The translations under genes were made by a program, and so were the position numbers. From the IMG/VR virus record IMGVR_UViG_3300022913_000007, positions 1 to 22,709 of that record: a DNA stretch of 22,709 nucleotides. One strand, 5' to 3'. A model generated the notes under the pieces. The model saw nothing but the letters and a program-made list of their open reading frames with translations, was not told where the DNA came from and ran no database searches. The first letter of the stretch is position 1; every line of letters starts with the position of its first letter. Positions 7,400 to 16,583 of this stretch are shown here, piece by piece. The DNA is from a virus.

Positions 7400-7433
7400 A
7401 TAAAAAGGGAGGAGGTATTAGCCCCTCCCCTTT
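7400..7433 (-). terminator. Rho-independent terminator after the major capsid gene
   Basis: On the minus strand AAAGGGGAGGGG (7433-7422) pairs with CCTCCTCCCTTT (7415-7404) around a short AT-rich loop, allowing one bulged G. TTTTTATTTTT follows. It starts 12 bases after the capsid stop codon at 7445. Confidence 0.85.
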
Positions 7434-7444
7434 AATTATTGTTC

Positions 7445-9064
7445 TTAGAATGATCCTCCTGTTACAGGGTTTCTCATTACAATTTTAAGAACTTTGGTTG
7501 GATCCTTAACCCATATAGCTGGCATGGTCTGAGTCATATATACTCTATATCCATTAAAGTTACCAGAAGATGCAAACCCTTGAGTTCTTCCCATGTAGTC
7601 CATAGTACCATTTTGGTAGAACCACTTAAGTTGATTATCCCAAGAAAGTTTCAACAAGTGAATGTTGTCATTTCCTTCATCAGTAACATCAAAGATAATA
7701 AAGCTATATGAACTTAGAGGTCTTCCGTCAATTAATGGATTCTCAATGTCATTAGTATTTAAGTTATCAAATGCTGGATTCAATACAAACTTAACGTTAG
7801 CTAAGAATGGAATAGTAAAGCTTGTGTAAGCAAAACCATAATCTAAATCCATACCAGAACCTTTAACGGCTCCTATATCAGATGCATTTTGAACTAAACC
7901 AGAACCATACACTTCATCAGCAATTGCTTTGTTGATTAATTGCATACCACCAATACCTGTTTGTACAACAAGTGATCTTTGTGGGTCTGGCCCTTTAAAT
8001 TCAACTTTACCTTGGTAGAAGTTGTAAAGCTCAGACTTAAACATATCAAGAGTAAATGATGACTTGTTGTATACTCTTTTGAAAGAGTTATCTAACTGTG
8101 ACCATAAACCTACAGATAATCTAATATCATCTGGTCCATCTTGCTTAATTCTACCACCTTTACCCCACATAAGGTAAGTCTCAATATCTGTAGCAATTTT
8201 AGATAAGTGTGCTGCTTCCATATTTGTAATGAATGTTCTTGTCAAACTTCCATTTTCAAATGCTTCTCTAGCACCAGCTTTACCCATATTAGCTACTAAT
8301 CCTTCAATACTAGGTACAGATGGATTGTTAGGGTCAGTATTAAAGTTTCTCCAAATTTCAGTTACAGGTACTGTACCATCAGCGTTTAATCCGCCTTTGA
8401 TCATTAAGTCTGCTCTTGAAGATACTGAATAGTGTACGTGTGCTTCAGCTCCTCCTACAAAGTTGTAGAATTCACGGAAACCAGAACCTGTTTCAATATC
8501 AGAGAATCTTTCTCCATACTCACCTCTTGCAGAACCTTTTCTAAAGAACTTAGTCCCTTTTGCAAGATACTTGTTATCTAAGATTGCTGCGTTGTTGTTG
8601 TTAACTAATTGAACAGTGTAAACAAAACCGTCACCTGCTGGGATAATATCATCAGCTGTGATGTAAAGTTCAAGTCCATTATACTTATCATAAGTAATAA
8701 TGTCACCATGTCCAAATGTTCTTTTGTTGATCTTAATCTTAAATAGAGTTCCATCAATACCTTTGCTATCATTAGCTGGTTCAATGTCTGCTACTACGTA
8801 AGGTAGATCTTGTGCAATAGGAGTTTGCCACTTGTACTCACCTCTAGCGTTGTCTACTAATATTGTATTCTTTCCACCAAAAGAAGCCATTTGATATAAA
8901 GGCATTTCTACCTTTTGGGTCATAGCCCATAAATCAATTGGTCCCATATCCATAGGCTCAGAAGATCCAAGCATTTGGGTAAGGTGATAAGAATCAACAT
9001 GAGAACTAGCTTTATAGCTTGTATCACGTAGGAAAATCCCATTATTTAAAACTGGAGTTGCCAT
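7445..9064 (-). CDS. Major capsid protein
   Basis: The 539-residue product forms the icosahedral shell, presumably with the HK97 fold used by tailed phages. The call rests on gene order (terminase, portal, scaffold-like gene, this gene), on size, on a balanced mixed alpha/beta composition with very few charged runs, and on its immediate strong terminator, as expected for the most abundant virion protein. Segments such as LPYVVADIEPANDSKG, RTFGHGDIITYDKYNG and a Gly/Phe-rich middle (RGEYGERFSDIETGSGFREF) look like capsid beta and loop regions. A long helix-type region (about residues 250-300) fits the spine helix. The start at 9064 follows an A-rich leader that shares AATAATTATTAAT with the gene starting at 7061. 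I see no protease gene nearby. Confidence 0.82.
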   Translation of the reverse strand: MATPVLNNGIFLRDTSYKASSHVDSYHLTQMLGSSEPMDMGPIDLWAMTQKVEMPLYQMASFGGKNTILVDNARGEYKWQTPIAQDLPYVVADIEPANDSKGIDGTLFKIKINKRTFGHGDIITYDKYNGLELYITADDIIPAGDGFVYTVQLVNNNNAAILDNKYLAKGTKFFRKGSARGEYGERFSDIETGSGFREFYNFVGGAEAHVHYSVSSRADLMIKGGLNADGTVPVTEIWRNFNTDPNNPSVPSIEGLVANMGKAGAREAFENGSLTRTFITNMEAAHLSKIATDIETYLMWGKGGRIKQDGPDDIRLSVGLWSQLDNSFKRVYNKSSFTLDMFKSELYNFYQGKVEFKGPDPQRSLVVQTGIGGMQLINKAIADEVYGSGLVQNASDIGAVKGSGMDLDYGFAYTSFTIPFLANVKFVLNPAFDNLNTNDIENPLIDGRPLSSYSFIIFDVTDEGNDNIHLLKLSWDNQLKWFYQNGTMDYMGRTQGFASSGNFNGYRVYMTQTMPAIWVKDPTKVLKIVMRNPVTGGSF

Positions 9065-9115
9065 AATTTTGATTGTTTTTGATTAATAATTATTGTTTAT
9101 ATTTAATTTACTTAA

Positions 9116-10399
9116 TTAAATTCGTTTAAATATGTTGTTAGCTCTTGGTATTTTTCTCTTAGCTGTTCTTTGAGTGGTTGGTTCTTGATCTTTAACTCCT
9201 AAAGATGTAGATCCACCAGCATTAGATTGTTCAGTCTTAAGTTTTCTTACCGTACTTTCTATAGTTTTCTGTGCACCTTTATCCATGATCTTTGCTTTGT
9301 ATCCATCTGGATCTTGCAATAACCATAATGCCTCAGATATTAAACCATAGTTTGGCTCAACAAATTGATATTTTTCTAATAAATGTCCAAGTAAGTTAGT
9401 ATTCTTACCACTAACAGAAGGATAAGAAGGTTGTACCAAACCATTATATATCATGGCTTGTGTTTTCTTATCAAGTTTAATTTCTCCTATGCTACCTGAT
9501 TTTAATGTTTCATATACATTTTTCATGTATTGTTGAGATGCTTGCTCTTGTTGCTTCTTCTTTAACTGTTGTTCTTGAAGTTTTCTTGCTACAATTTTTT
9601 CTTGCATCTTATCTAACTTAGGCTTAAACTTATTAGCTTGTGATTCAAGCTTACCTAAATCTTTCCAGATTTCAATTTCTTCAGCAATCTCTTCTGAGTT
9701 ACCATACCCTGTTGCAGATAAATACTCAGTAATAATTCTTTCTTGGTCTTTTTCATTTTTAGTACTTAGCTGTCTGTTTTCTTCAACACTAGCTAAGGTT
9801 GCAAATAAACCTTTCATATCTTGACCACCATCTGCTACATAGCGTGCTGCTATTTGTAATTCTTGTGGTAGACTATCAAAAAATTGTTTTGGAGTTTCTC
9901 TCCTAACTTGATTAGCCTTTTCTTCAAGGTTTGCTTGAATTAACTCTTCCCAGTCTTTTGCAGTATAATCTTCTAATTCTTTATCATCATCAAAAGGAAC
10001 TATCTTATCATCTTTGATAAGTTTTGAAAATACATCGGTTATTCCTGAGATCTTTTTTCTACCTCTAGTTTCTTTATTTTCATCTTCTTCAGTTATCTCA
10101 TCTATTGAATTAATAACATCATCAATGTTTACTTCTTCCTTAACGTCATCAGTAATATCTTCTACTTCTGCTTTTTCTTCTACTTTAACGTTTAAGTCAT
10201 CCGTGTCTGTTAGATCCGGATCAGCAAATGACATATCAGCTTTTTCACCTCTTGAAAAAATGCTTTTTGCAGGTTTCTCTTCAGGTAAAGTTACATCTGC
10301 TGCACTTGGGGCTGCTGCAAAAATTTCATCTAAGTTTATGTCTACTTGCTCTACTTTACTATTCACAGTTTTACTTTCTGTTGTTGTTTCAGTACTCAT
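9116..10399 (-). CDS. Scaffolding-like / head assembly protein
   Basis: The 427-residue product lies exactly between portal and capsid genes, the usual place of a scaffold. The first 115 residues are very acidic and probably disordered (runs such as EEDENKETRGRKK mark the end). Residues about 255-300 form a Lys/Gln/Glu-rich coiled coil (KLDKMQEKIVARKLQEQQLK). The last 35 residues are basic and end IPRANNIFKRI, which could bind capsid protein or DNA. Acidic N terminus, central coiled coil and short basic tail are common in scaffolds. There is no protease motif. The start is supported by TTAAAACCAA 9 bases upstream. Confidence 0.6.
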   Translation of the reverse strand: MSTETTTESKTVNSKVEQVDINLDEIFAAAPSAADVTLPEEKPAKSIFSRGEKADMSFADPDLTDTDDLNVKVEEKAEVEDITDDVKEEVNIDDVINSIDEITEEDENKETRGRKKISGITDVFSKLIKDDKIVPFDDDKELEDYTAKDWEELIQANLEEKANQVRRETPKQFFDSLPQELQIAARYVADGGQDMKGLFATLASVEENRQLSTKNEKDQERIITEYLSATGYGNSEEIAEEIEIWKDLGKLESQANKFKPKLDKMQEKIVARKLQEQQLKKKQQEQASQQYMKNVYETLKSGSIGEIKLDKKTQAMIYNGLVQPSYPSVSGKNTNLLGHLLEKYQFVEPNYGLISEALWLLQDPDGYKAKIMDKGAQKTIESTVRKLKTEQSNAGGSTSLGVKDQEPTTQRTAKRKIPRANNIFKRI

Positions 10400-10407
10400 A
10401 ATATTTG

Positions 10408-10417
10408 TTGGTTTTAA
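10408..10417 (-). promoter_or_regulatory. Conserved pre-start leader box TTAAAACCAA
   Basis: This lies 9 bases upstream of the ATG at 10399 and is identical to the boxes at 7070-7079 and 19737-19746. It takes the place of a Shine-Dalgarno sequence. Confidence 0.45.
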
Positions 10418-10428
10418 TATTAAACTTT

Positions 10429-10447
10429 CTATACATATATAATATAA
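10429..10447 (-). promoter_or_regulatory. Weak promoter-like element in the portal-scaffold gap
   Basis: The minus strand reads TTATATTATATATGTATAG in a 118-base, extremely AT-rich gap between portal stop (10518) and scaffold start (10399). It is a loose relative of the GTATATT...TATAG elements elsewhere, but in such AT-rich DNA a chance match is easy. Confidence 0.25.
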
Positions 10448-10517
10448 GAATAAACTTTTATAATAAACTTATAATATTTGAAAATTTAAAAAGTTTTTTG
10501 CAGTATATAGCTAACAC

Positions 10518-13277
10518 TTATTTTTTATCTTTCTTTTCTTTAGCTGAGGGTAGATCATATTTGTTTTTATTCTCTTTAGCTATATCAAGTTTAGTCTGTG
10601 CTATACTTTTTTGGGCAGCAATTTTTTCTCTTTCAACTTGCAATCTATTTTTTTCCATTCCTGATTTAGCAACATTTTCTTCACGCTTAAGATTCATTTG
10701 ATCTTGATACTTCTGTGATTCTCTGATATCTTTCATAGCATCTTGATAATCAGATTGTTTATTTTCATTTATATCAACCATTGACCCATAACCTGCAGAT
10801 CTTATTTCTGCTAATAAAACATCATTCTTTCTGTCTTTATCATTTTCTTCCATTTCAACTTGAAGTTTCATTTGTTCTTCTTGTTGTTTAGCTTGGATTT
10901 GTTGCTGTTGCATTTCTTGCTGTTGTTGCATTTCTTGCATTCTTTGTTTTTCAACACGCTCTTGTGAATCTTTTAAGATATCTGTTACTTCAGCTATTGA
11001 GTCAGCTTTAACAATATTACCTAATTCATAAATGCTTGCACCTGTAGTATTATTTTGTAGTGCCATCTGTTTAAGACTTTCCAAGATAGCTCTATGATTT
11101 GTTTTAGTTGTAGCAAAAATATTAAAGTCTCTTAGCAATAAGTCAGTTCCATTTATTGAAAAGTTAACTTTCTCTGCTTCTGATGAAATATAACTTAATC
11201 TTACGCTAGGGTTTGTGCTTTGATAATACTGAGCTAAGTCAGTTCTCATTTGATGTACTCTTGGCATCAACTGATCTGAGTGTTGTACAAAGTACATTTC
11301 TGTTTGTGCATATGATTGTTGCATAGCCTGAACTACACCTGTTGCTGTTTGTGCTGATACAGCACCTCCTAGACGCTGTGGGTTAATACCTATTGCATCA
11401 AAACATTGTTGTTTAAAATAATTTGCAAGTTGAATTCTAGACATTAATCTACTAGTCTGCTCCATGTTTAGAGTTTGATAGTGATTAAAGTTAGTTGCAT
11501 TCTCAGTATTAGTAATAGATGTATCAAGAGGTAGCATTTGAAAATCTTTCATTGCTACGTATGCTTTTGCATAATTGTTCTTGCCCCAGTCTTCACCCAT
11601 AGAGTGACGTGGTAAAGCATTCTGATCAAACATTATTACTGTTCCTAATTCATCTATTAGAATGTCAGCAATTTGGTTATTAACCATATTATATCCAACT
11701 TGATACGCTTTCATTAAATCTACCAAAGAAGTAGACTTTGTATTTCTGTCTGAAAAAACTCTTCCTTCTACAGGAAGTTTGCAACCATATAGTGTGTTAT
11801 TACCTTTAAATTGAAAAGGTATTCTTCCAGGTTTAGTTCTATTAATACCAACATAAATAGGATTTATATTATCACCCATTGTTGATCTCCACATTGCTGG
11901 TAAATTTGGACCTATCTTAACACCACCCCATACTTCATTAATCCATATCCAATCTATATGCTCACCTTGTAAAAGATTCTCTTTAGATTTGTTTTTGAAT
12001 ATTGATGTATCATATACAGCTTTCTCAGTTATCTTAAATGTCTCATCTATTATCTCTTGTGTAACAGAACCATCTAATTCTATTTTAGTTAAATGACCTA
12101 TTCTTCTTTGAGTCTTCCAATAGATAGTTGATACTCTCATTAAATTTCCTTCATCTAATGGAGTCATGTCTTCACTCTGATCTAGTATTTCACTTATAAT
12201 ATCCCCACCTGTTGCTGGGTCATTCCAATAATTACTAGTGTATTGTCTGTATGCTAGACCGGGCATTTGAGTATTCCACTCATGAGATCTTGTAGCATCA
12301 TAATATGATCCATCATTTTGATATCCATTAACCTGATATTGTGCTGATCTTGCAGGATAAATCTTTTGTAAAGACGTTAATTGTCTTTCATCCATTAAGT
12401 ATCCATACTTATCAACAACATCAGATACAGTCATCAAATCTATTTTACCTACATAATTTGAATCTGATATATATCTTTGATCAGGTGATTTTTGATAAAA
12501 TGTTAATACAGGGTTCCATAGCTCAACATCATAATCATCCTCTAACATACGGAAATGCCAAAACTCTCTGTCAGAAATTAGCATATCTCTAAAGCCTCTT
12601 TCTTCTAACTCCTGCATTTTGAATCTCTCCTCATCTACATTTAATTGATGTGATGCCCATTCTTCAACCATACTTCTATATGACTTACTAAAAAAGTCTT
12701 CTATCTCTGGTAAAGTTTTTAATGTTTCAGGATTAAGTTGTTGCTGTGCTTCTTTAGAACTTGGGTCCATACCCATTTCTACCATCTTCAAAACTAAATT
12801 AGTCTCTGCTTCAGCAAGTAATGTTTCTTCAATTTGAACTCTTTTTTGCTCAAGCATTTCATTATAAGATGTATCATCAACAGCTCTAAATTGTACTTTA
12901 GAATATCTTTTAGCAAACTCACCTGTAAGAACGTTTATTACATTGGGTACAATTGGATAAAATTTTAATTCCAATGCTGACTCATTCTCAGCAGTTAAAA
13001 CATCCATCATATCTTTATAGTCATTATCTGGCTCTACAATATAATCTGTTTTATCAATAATACCTTTAGCAAGCTTATAGTTTTTAAGTAAGCGTCTAGA
13101 ATTGATACGTAAAAATTCTATACCCTGCAATTCAAGCCAATCTAAATTCCATGCAGCCCAATCATCAGTTTTCTTTTTATATGTTAAAAACTGTGTAGGT
13201 TGCGTTAAACTAGAAAATGTTGGTCCACTTTCTGCCTTAGCACCGTTCTTAAGTTGCATTGCATTTAATACTCTCAT
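10518..13277 (-). CDS. Portal protein
   Basis: The 919-residue product should form the dodecameric ring through which DNA is packaged and to which the tail attaches. It follows TerL by only 7 bases and precedes the scaffold and capsid genes. The first 120 residues are helical and contain a LLKNYKLAKGIID segment and FYPIVPNVINVLTGEF, the type of sequence found at the start of large portals. The centre has Trp/Tyr-rich beta and helical segments (DREFWHFRMLEDDYDVELWN). Around residue 640-660 the segment DAIGINPQRLGGAVSAQTATG fits the portal stem/wing region. The C-terminal 130 residues are a Gln/Lys/Glu-rich coiled coil. Length is at the long end for portals and similar to what I recall for crAss-like phages. 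Confidence 0.88.
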   Translation of the reverse strand: MRVLNAMQLKNGAKAESGPTFSSLTQPTQFLTYKKKTDDWAAWNLDWLELQGIEFLRINSRRLLKNYKLAKGIIDKTDYIVEPDNDYKDMMDVLTAENESALELKFYPIVPNVINVLTGEFAKRYSKVQFRAVDDTSYNEMLEQKRVQIEETLLAEAETNLVLKMVEMGMDPSSKEAQQQLNPETLKTLPEIEDFFSKSYRSMVEEWASHQLNVDEERFKMQELEERGFRDMLISDREFWHFRMLEDDYDVELWNPVLTFYQKSPDQRYISDSNYVGKIDLMTVSDVVDKYGYLMDERQLTSLQKIYPARSAQYQVNGYQNDGSYYDATRSHEWNTQMPGLAYRQYTSNYWNDPATGGDIISEILDQSEDMTPLDEGNLMRVSTIYWKTQRRIGHLTKIELDGSVTQEIIDETFKITEKAVYDTSIFKNKSKENLLQGEHIDWIWINEVWGGVKIGPNLPAMWRSTMGDNINPIYVGINRTKPGRIPFQFKGNNTLYGCKLPVEGRVFSDRNTKSTSLVDLMKAYQVGYNMVNNQIADILIDELGTVIMFDQNALPRHSMGEDWGKNNYAKAYVAMKDFQMLPLDTSITNTENATNFNHYQTLNMEQTSRLMSRIQLANYFKQQCFDAIGINPQRLGGAVSAQTATGVVQAMQQSYAQTEMYFVQHSDQLMPRVHQMRTDLAQYYQSTNPSVRLSYISSEAEKVNFSINGTDLLLRDFNIFATTKTNHRAILESLKQMALQNNTTGASIYELGNIVKADSIAEVTDILKDSQERVEKQRMQEMQQQQEMQQQQIQAKQQEEQMKLQVEMEENDKDRKNDVLLAEIRSAGYGSMVDINENKQSDYQDAMKDIRESQKYQDQMNLKREENVAKSGMEKNRLQVEREKIAAQKSIAQTKLDIAKENKNKYDLPSAKEKKDKK

Positions 13278-13284
13278 CTAGATT

Positions 13285-15477
13285 CTATTTAATATTCTTA
13301 AAACCTGAGCGTCTTCTATTACCACCTAAGCCAGATCTACTACGGCCTATATTTTTAAACGCACTGGTATACTTTAATTTACTTATTTTTTCTGAATTTA
13401 CCAAAGATTCTCCTTCTGATTCACGTCTTTTAGTATAACCTCTATTTGATTGTTGTATTTTGGCAAAAGCAATAAGTGCACCAAACGTAACTAATCTATC
13501 CACGTTAAGTCCAGGGTAATATGCAGACATTTCTTTAATTAGCATAGGATCTGGTATTCTTTCTATACCTAATGTTTGATTCATTACACCACCATCATCA
13601 TCTAATTCCTCATCTATAACCTCTCTTATAAATTCAATTGCATATGATATCAAATGACTTTTAAATAAAGTACCTGTATTCTTCCATCCATACTCTTGAT
13701 AAACTGTTCTATTAGAACCAAGATCTTTTAAGAAAAGTATTTGTTGTTTAGGTACAAGGTATCTTTGTTTTTTTCTAGCAATCATATGTTGAATAAACAA
13801 TGATATATTATTCTCAACAATGGTCCATGCATTATACCATTCTATTATTAATTCTAGCCTTTGATGTGTTTTATTTATATCATCAAATCTTCCACACCAT
13901 GCTGCTACAATTTTATCTTTTTCTATAAACTGTTCTATGTCTCCAGAAACAGTTGTTCTAGTAACTTCAGTAGCATTTTTGTAAACATATATACTACATA
14001 AAGAATCAGAAGTTGTTGTTTTACCTTCTGACACGGGATCAATAGAAGCATAATATGCTCCAAAGTCTGGTTTTTTCTTAGCAGGTCTTTCCCACACAAC
14101 TATAGATCCAGTTTTATCTGTTTGTTTTTTCTTAACTGGAAACTCAGATATAGGTAATTTAGTTGTACGTTTTGCTACAATACCATCTTGTTCTTTTTCA
14201 AGATCTAATAGTTCATAGGAATATTCTTTTTCTTCAATCTTTTTTAATTGTTTTGACAATATACCTTGTGGAAAAACTGATGCTTTTCTATATGCAAAAG
14301 CTTCAGCTATATTTTTTGGTTTCTGAGATATTCTTAATTGAAACTGTTCAGGTCCTAATTCAGACTTCCATCTTGCTCTTTCATTGTCTATAGCTATAAC
14401 TGCTTCCTCTATTTCTGAGTTTCCATAAGCATCAATATATGGAGGCATAGACCATTGTTCTGGTATAAATAAACCAGCCATCCCTATTGTGCCTTCTGCA
14501 TCCATAAGGTTAGTCTCTACAGCATATATATCATTAGCATTTGGATTAAGTATCATATCCTTTAAAGGATTACATTGTTCCAAATCACCAACTGACCCTG
14601 CTGCAATAAACATTCCTGTAGTAACCATACCTGAAGACATTGCAGGGCGTAGGTACTCATAAGTTTGCATCATCTTTGGTGCTATACCTGCCTCTTCATG
14701 AAAGAAGTATGAACATGGTCCACCTACACCAGTTGTTGCATTTTTCTCAAATGATGCACCTTGTATTTTAGATTTTAAACCACGTGAAGTTTTTCTGTTT
14801 CCTACCTTAACTTCTATCTGCTGTTGCCATAATAATACTTTCTCAGGATTACTAGGTCTATACCAAGCTGTATGTTCGTTTAAGAAGGTTTTGTATTCTT
14901 CTAGAAATTTCCAGGAACCTTTATCATTAATATAATCTTTTAATGATGCTCCAATTTTACACGTACTACCTTCTTCAAACCAGTACGTATTAATTATCTT
15001 ACCCATATGGAAATAAGAAGAAGCAATCTGACGTTTTTTTAATATTGCTGAATGTTGATTGTTTAGCTCTGCTAATAGTTCATACAAAGCCATATGATAT
15101 TGTGCATCTCTAACTTTAGCAAAACCATATTTTTTTTCTTCTTTATCAAATATTGGTAGAAAATTTAACCACATATAATAATCCCTAGTTAAATACCAAG
15201 TCTTATCTTTATTCTTGTAAATTACACCTTCCCTACATTTGTTCTTCTGATCATCCCAATAATACATGAAGTCTTTTGATCTAAAAGGAGAACTACAATA
15301 TAAACCTTCTTTATTAAATCTTTTAGCTTCTTCATTGAATATATAACTTGTTTCATCAAATTCATATTCACCCGGCTCCTTGAATAAAGAGTATATGTAT
15401 TCCTGAAAATCAGAATCATTCTCAAACTCTGTTACAGACCAATTACCTGAATCATATGTAGGTATAGTTCTACTCAT
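13285..15477 (-). CDS. terL: Terminase large subunit (packaging ATPase and nuclease)
   Basis: The 730-residue motor protein drives DNA into the head and cuts it. The ATPase half shows a divergent Walker A at about 147-154 (KKRQIASS, lacking the usual GKT/S), a Walker B-like segment YFFHEEAG at 257-264 with the catalytic acidic pair, and a coupling motif AAGSVGD at 292-298. The RNase H-like nuclease half shows SIDP at 479-482, VENN at 554-557 and DRLVTFG at 660-666, the three acidic positions expected. The tail (about 705-730) is rich in Arg and Gly and may touch DNA or portal. It overlaps the GroES gene upstream by 8 bases and is followed 7 bases later by the portal gene. I see no small terminase gene that I can identify. 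Confidence 0.92.
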   Translation of the reverse strand: MSRTIPTYDSGNWSVTEFENDSDFQEYIYSLFKEPGEYEFDETSYIFNEEAKRFNKEGLYCSSPFRSKDFMYYWDDQKNKCREGVIYKNKDKTWYLTRDYYMWLNFLPIFDKEEKKYGFAKVRDAQYHMALYELLAELNNQHSAILKKRQIASSYFHMGKIINTYWFEEGSTCKIGASLKDYINDKGSWKFLEEYKTFLNEHTAWYRPSNPEKVLLWQQQIEVKVGNRKTSRGLKSKIQGASFEKNATTGVGGPCSYFFHEEAGIAPKMMQTYEYLRPAMSSGMVTTGMFIAAGSVGDLEQCNPLKDMILNPNANDIYAVETNLMDAEGTIGMAGLFIPEQWSMPPYIDAYGNSEIEEAVIAIDNERARWKSELGPEQFQLRISQKPKNIAEAFAYRKASVFPQGILSKQLKKIEEKEYSYELLDLEKEQDGIVAKRTTKLPISEFPVKKKQTDKTGSIVVWERPAKKKPDFGAYYASIDPVSEGKTTTSDSLCSIYVYKNATEVTRTTVSGDIEQFIEKDKIVAAWCGRFDDINKTHQRLELIIEWYNAWTIVENNISLFIQHMIARKKQRYLVPKQQILFLKDLGSNRTVYQEYGWKNTGTLFKSHLISYAIEFIREVIDEELDDDGGVMNQTLGIERIPDPMLIKEMSAYYPGLNVDRLVTFGALIAFAKIQQSNRGYTKRRESEGESLVNSEKISKLKYTSAFKNIGRSRSGLGGNRRRSGFKNIK

Positions 15478-15748
15478 ATCTTATAATTGCAAACACATCA
15501 CCAGATTGCAATAATAAATGCTCTTGTCCATCATGTTCCATTGGGGTAGGCATAGCATGATCAGCATATTGTACCTCATCACCTATTTTAATTTCTGCAA
15601 CATCAGCACCTACACCAACAACAGTTCCTTTAAACTCTCTCTTTTGTGCTATCTCAGGTATTATTAGACCTGATGCTGTCTTTGTTACTGCCGCTTTTCT
15701 TTTTATCAGTAACCTTTTGCCTACTGGAATTACTACTTGTTTTTTCAT
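15470..15748 (-). CDS. groES: Phage GroES-type co-chaperonin
   Basis: The 92-residue product matches the GroES (Cpn10) fold. It begins VIPVGKRLLIKRKAA, has the mobile loop TKTASGLIIPEIAQ at 22-35 with the hydrophobic LIIP that would dock on GroEL, then FKGTVVGVG and IKIGDEVQYAD, and ends LLQSGDVFAIIRYE. Bacterial GroES is about 95-97 residues, so it is nearly full length. Phage co-chaperonins such as T4 gp31 replace the host GroES to let GroEL fold capsid protein. The gene overlaps the terL start by 8 bases within the packaging block, consistent with late expression alongside capsid production. No GroEL gene is present, so it must work with the host chaperonin. Confidence 0.88.
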   Translation of the reverse strand: MKKQVVIPVGKRLLIKRKAAVTKTASGLIIPEIAQKREFKGTVVGVGADVAEIKIGDEVQYADHAMPTPMEHDGQEHLLLQSGDVFAIIRYE

Positions 15749-15781
15749 CTTTGATTTTTATTTGATTATTAATTGGTTCAT

Positions 15782-15805
15782 CCCAATAACAAAAAATGTA
15801 TTGGG
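15782..15805. other. Hairpin before the GroES gene
   Basis: CCCAATAAC (15782-15790) and GTATTGGG (15798-15805) form a stem of 7-8 bp with one bulge, between the stop of the upstream gene (15814) and the groES start (15748). The plus strand has TTTCTTTTTT right after the stem, so it looks like a terminator for antisense transcripts; on the minus strand no T tract follows. Confidence 0.5.
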
Positions 15806-15813
15806 TTTCTTTT

Positions 15814-16332
15814 TTAGAGTTGATCATAAGCAAGACCTGCACCCCCTCTTACTGAGCTTTCCTGTTCTTGTTTCATATCAGTATATGCTCCTTTATATGA
15901 TTGTCTTATATTCTCAAATTTAGCTGCTGCATTAATCATAGAGTTCATATTACCATCTCTACCATGTTCTATAGGGGTAACCTCCATATAACGTGCAAGT
16001 CTGTCTAACATGGCCTTAATACCCACGTAAGCTCTGTATGTGGGAGTTTCATATAGCTTTTTACACATGTCTAACGCATACCTTATCTTACCATCTTCTG
16101 GAGATTCTTCTAGTTCAATCTCATCTATAATAATATCTTCCTTTTCATGTTCAGGTAAATTAAAAAATGGATTTAGATCTGGATCAGGACAACTTAAATA
16201 AAATATATACTGATATACTTTAATGTAACTATCAGGATACTCATCCATAATACTTTTAAGAAATGGAAGTGCATAACAATGCTCTGTTACAACTAACTTG
16301 CTATTTTGTATATCAAATAATTTTACTATCAT
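15814..16332 (-). CDS. Uncharacterised late protein (172 residues)
   Basis: I do not recognise this family. The N-terminal half is mixed (MIVKLFDIQNSKLVVTEHCY; YPDSYIKVYQYIFYLSCPDP). Then comes an acidic patch (residues about 67-78) and a helical region with RYALDMCKKLYETPTYRAYVG followed by MLDRLARYMEV. The tail is polar and Gly-rich. There is no signal peptide or membrane segment. It overlaps the preceding small gene by four bases (ATGA) and is upstream of groES and terL, so it is expressed with packaging genes. A small packaging or head-assembly factor is possible, but it lacks a recognisable helix-turn-helix of small terminases. Confidence 0.7.
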   Translation of the reverse strand: MIVKLFDIQNSKLVVTEHCYALPFLKSIMDEYPDSYIKVYQYIFYLSCPDPDLNPFFNLPEHEKEDIIIDEIELEESPEDGKIRYALDMCKKLYETPTYRAYVGIKAMLDRLARYMEVTPIEHGRDGNMNSMINAAAKFENIRQSYKGAYTDMKQEQESSVRGGAGLAYDQL

Positions 16333-16583
16333 ACTTCTTTAGATTTAATTATATCTTCCCATAATTTGTTGTAACCAATCACTAAAATTATTGGTTTACT
16401 TTGACCAAATAATAATACTTCAGTGTGTGAGTCTTGAAACTTATTTGTTGCTACGTGAAAGTACTCTTTAAACCATACTATTTTATTAAGATCAATACGT
16501 ATTTTTGTTTCTTCAAATCTAAAATCTGTAGGTACTTTTGATTTTCTAGATTGCACTTCTACTGCTGCTATATACTCTTTCAT
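16329..16583 (-). CDS. Small uncharacterised beta-rich protein (84 residues)
   Basis: The protein has strands at IRIDLNKIVWFKEYFHV and EVLLFGQSKPIILVIGYN, followed by a final helix (LWEDIIKS). This layout, strands ending in a short hydrophobic helix, loosely resembles small FlbD-like proteins, but the match is by eye and weak. It begins at the last base of the nuclease gene (TAATG at 16583) and overlaps the next gene by four bases, so it is translationally coupled on both sides. Function unknown. Confidence 0.65.
   Translation of the reverse strand: MKEYIAAVEVQSRKSKVPTDFRFEETKIRIDLNKIVWFKEYFHVATNKFQDSHTEVLLFGQSKPIILVIGYNKLWEDIIKSKEV

Noticed and set aside
10014-10442. Plus-strand open frame of 142 codons over the scaffold gene
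   Set aside because: Its Ser/Thr/Val-rich composition is the antisense image of an acidic Glu/Asp region; no leader or independent support.
15654-15842. Minus-strand frame of 62 codons overlapping groES
   Set aside because: It overlaps a clear GroES gene in another frame and its product is polar noise.
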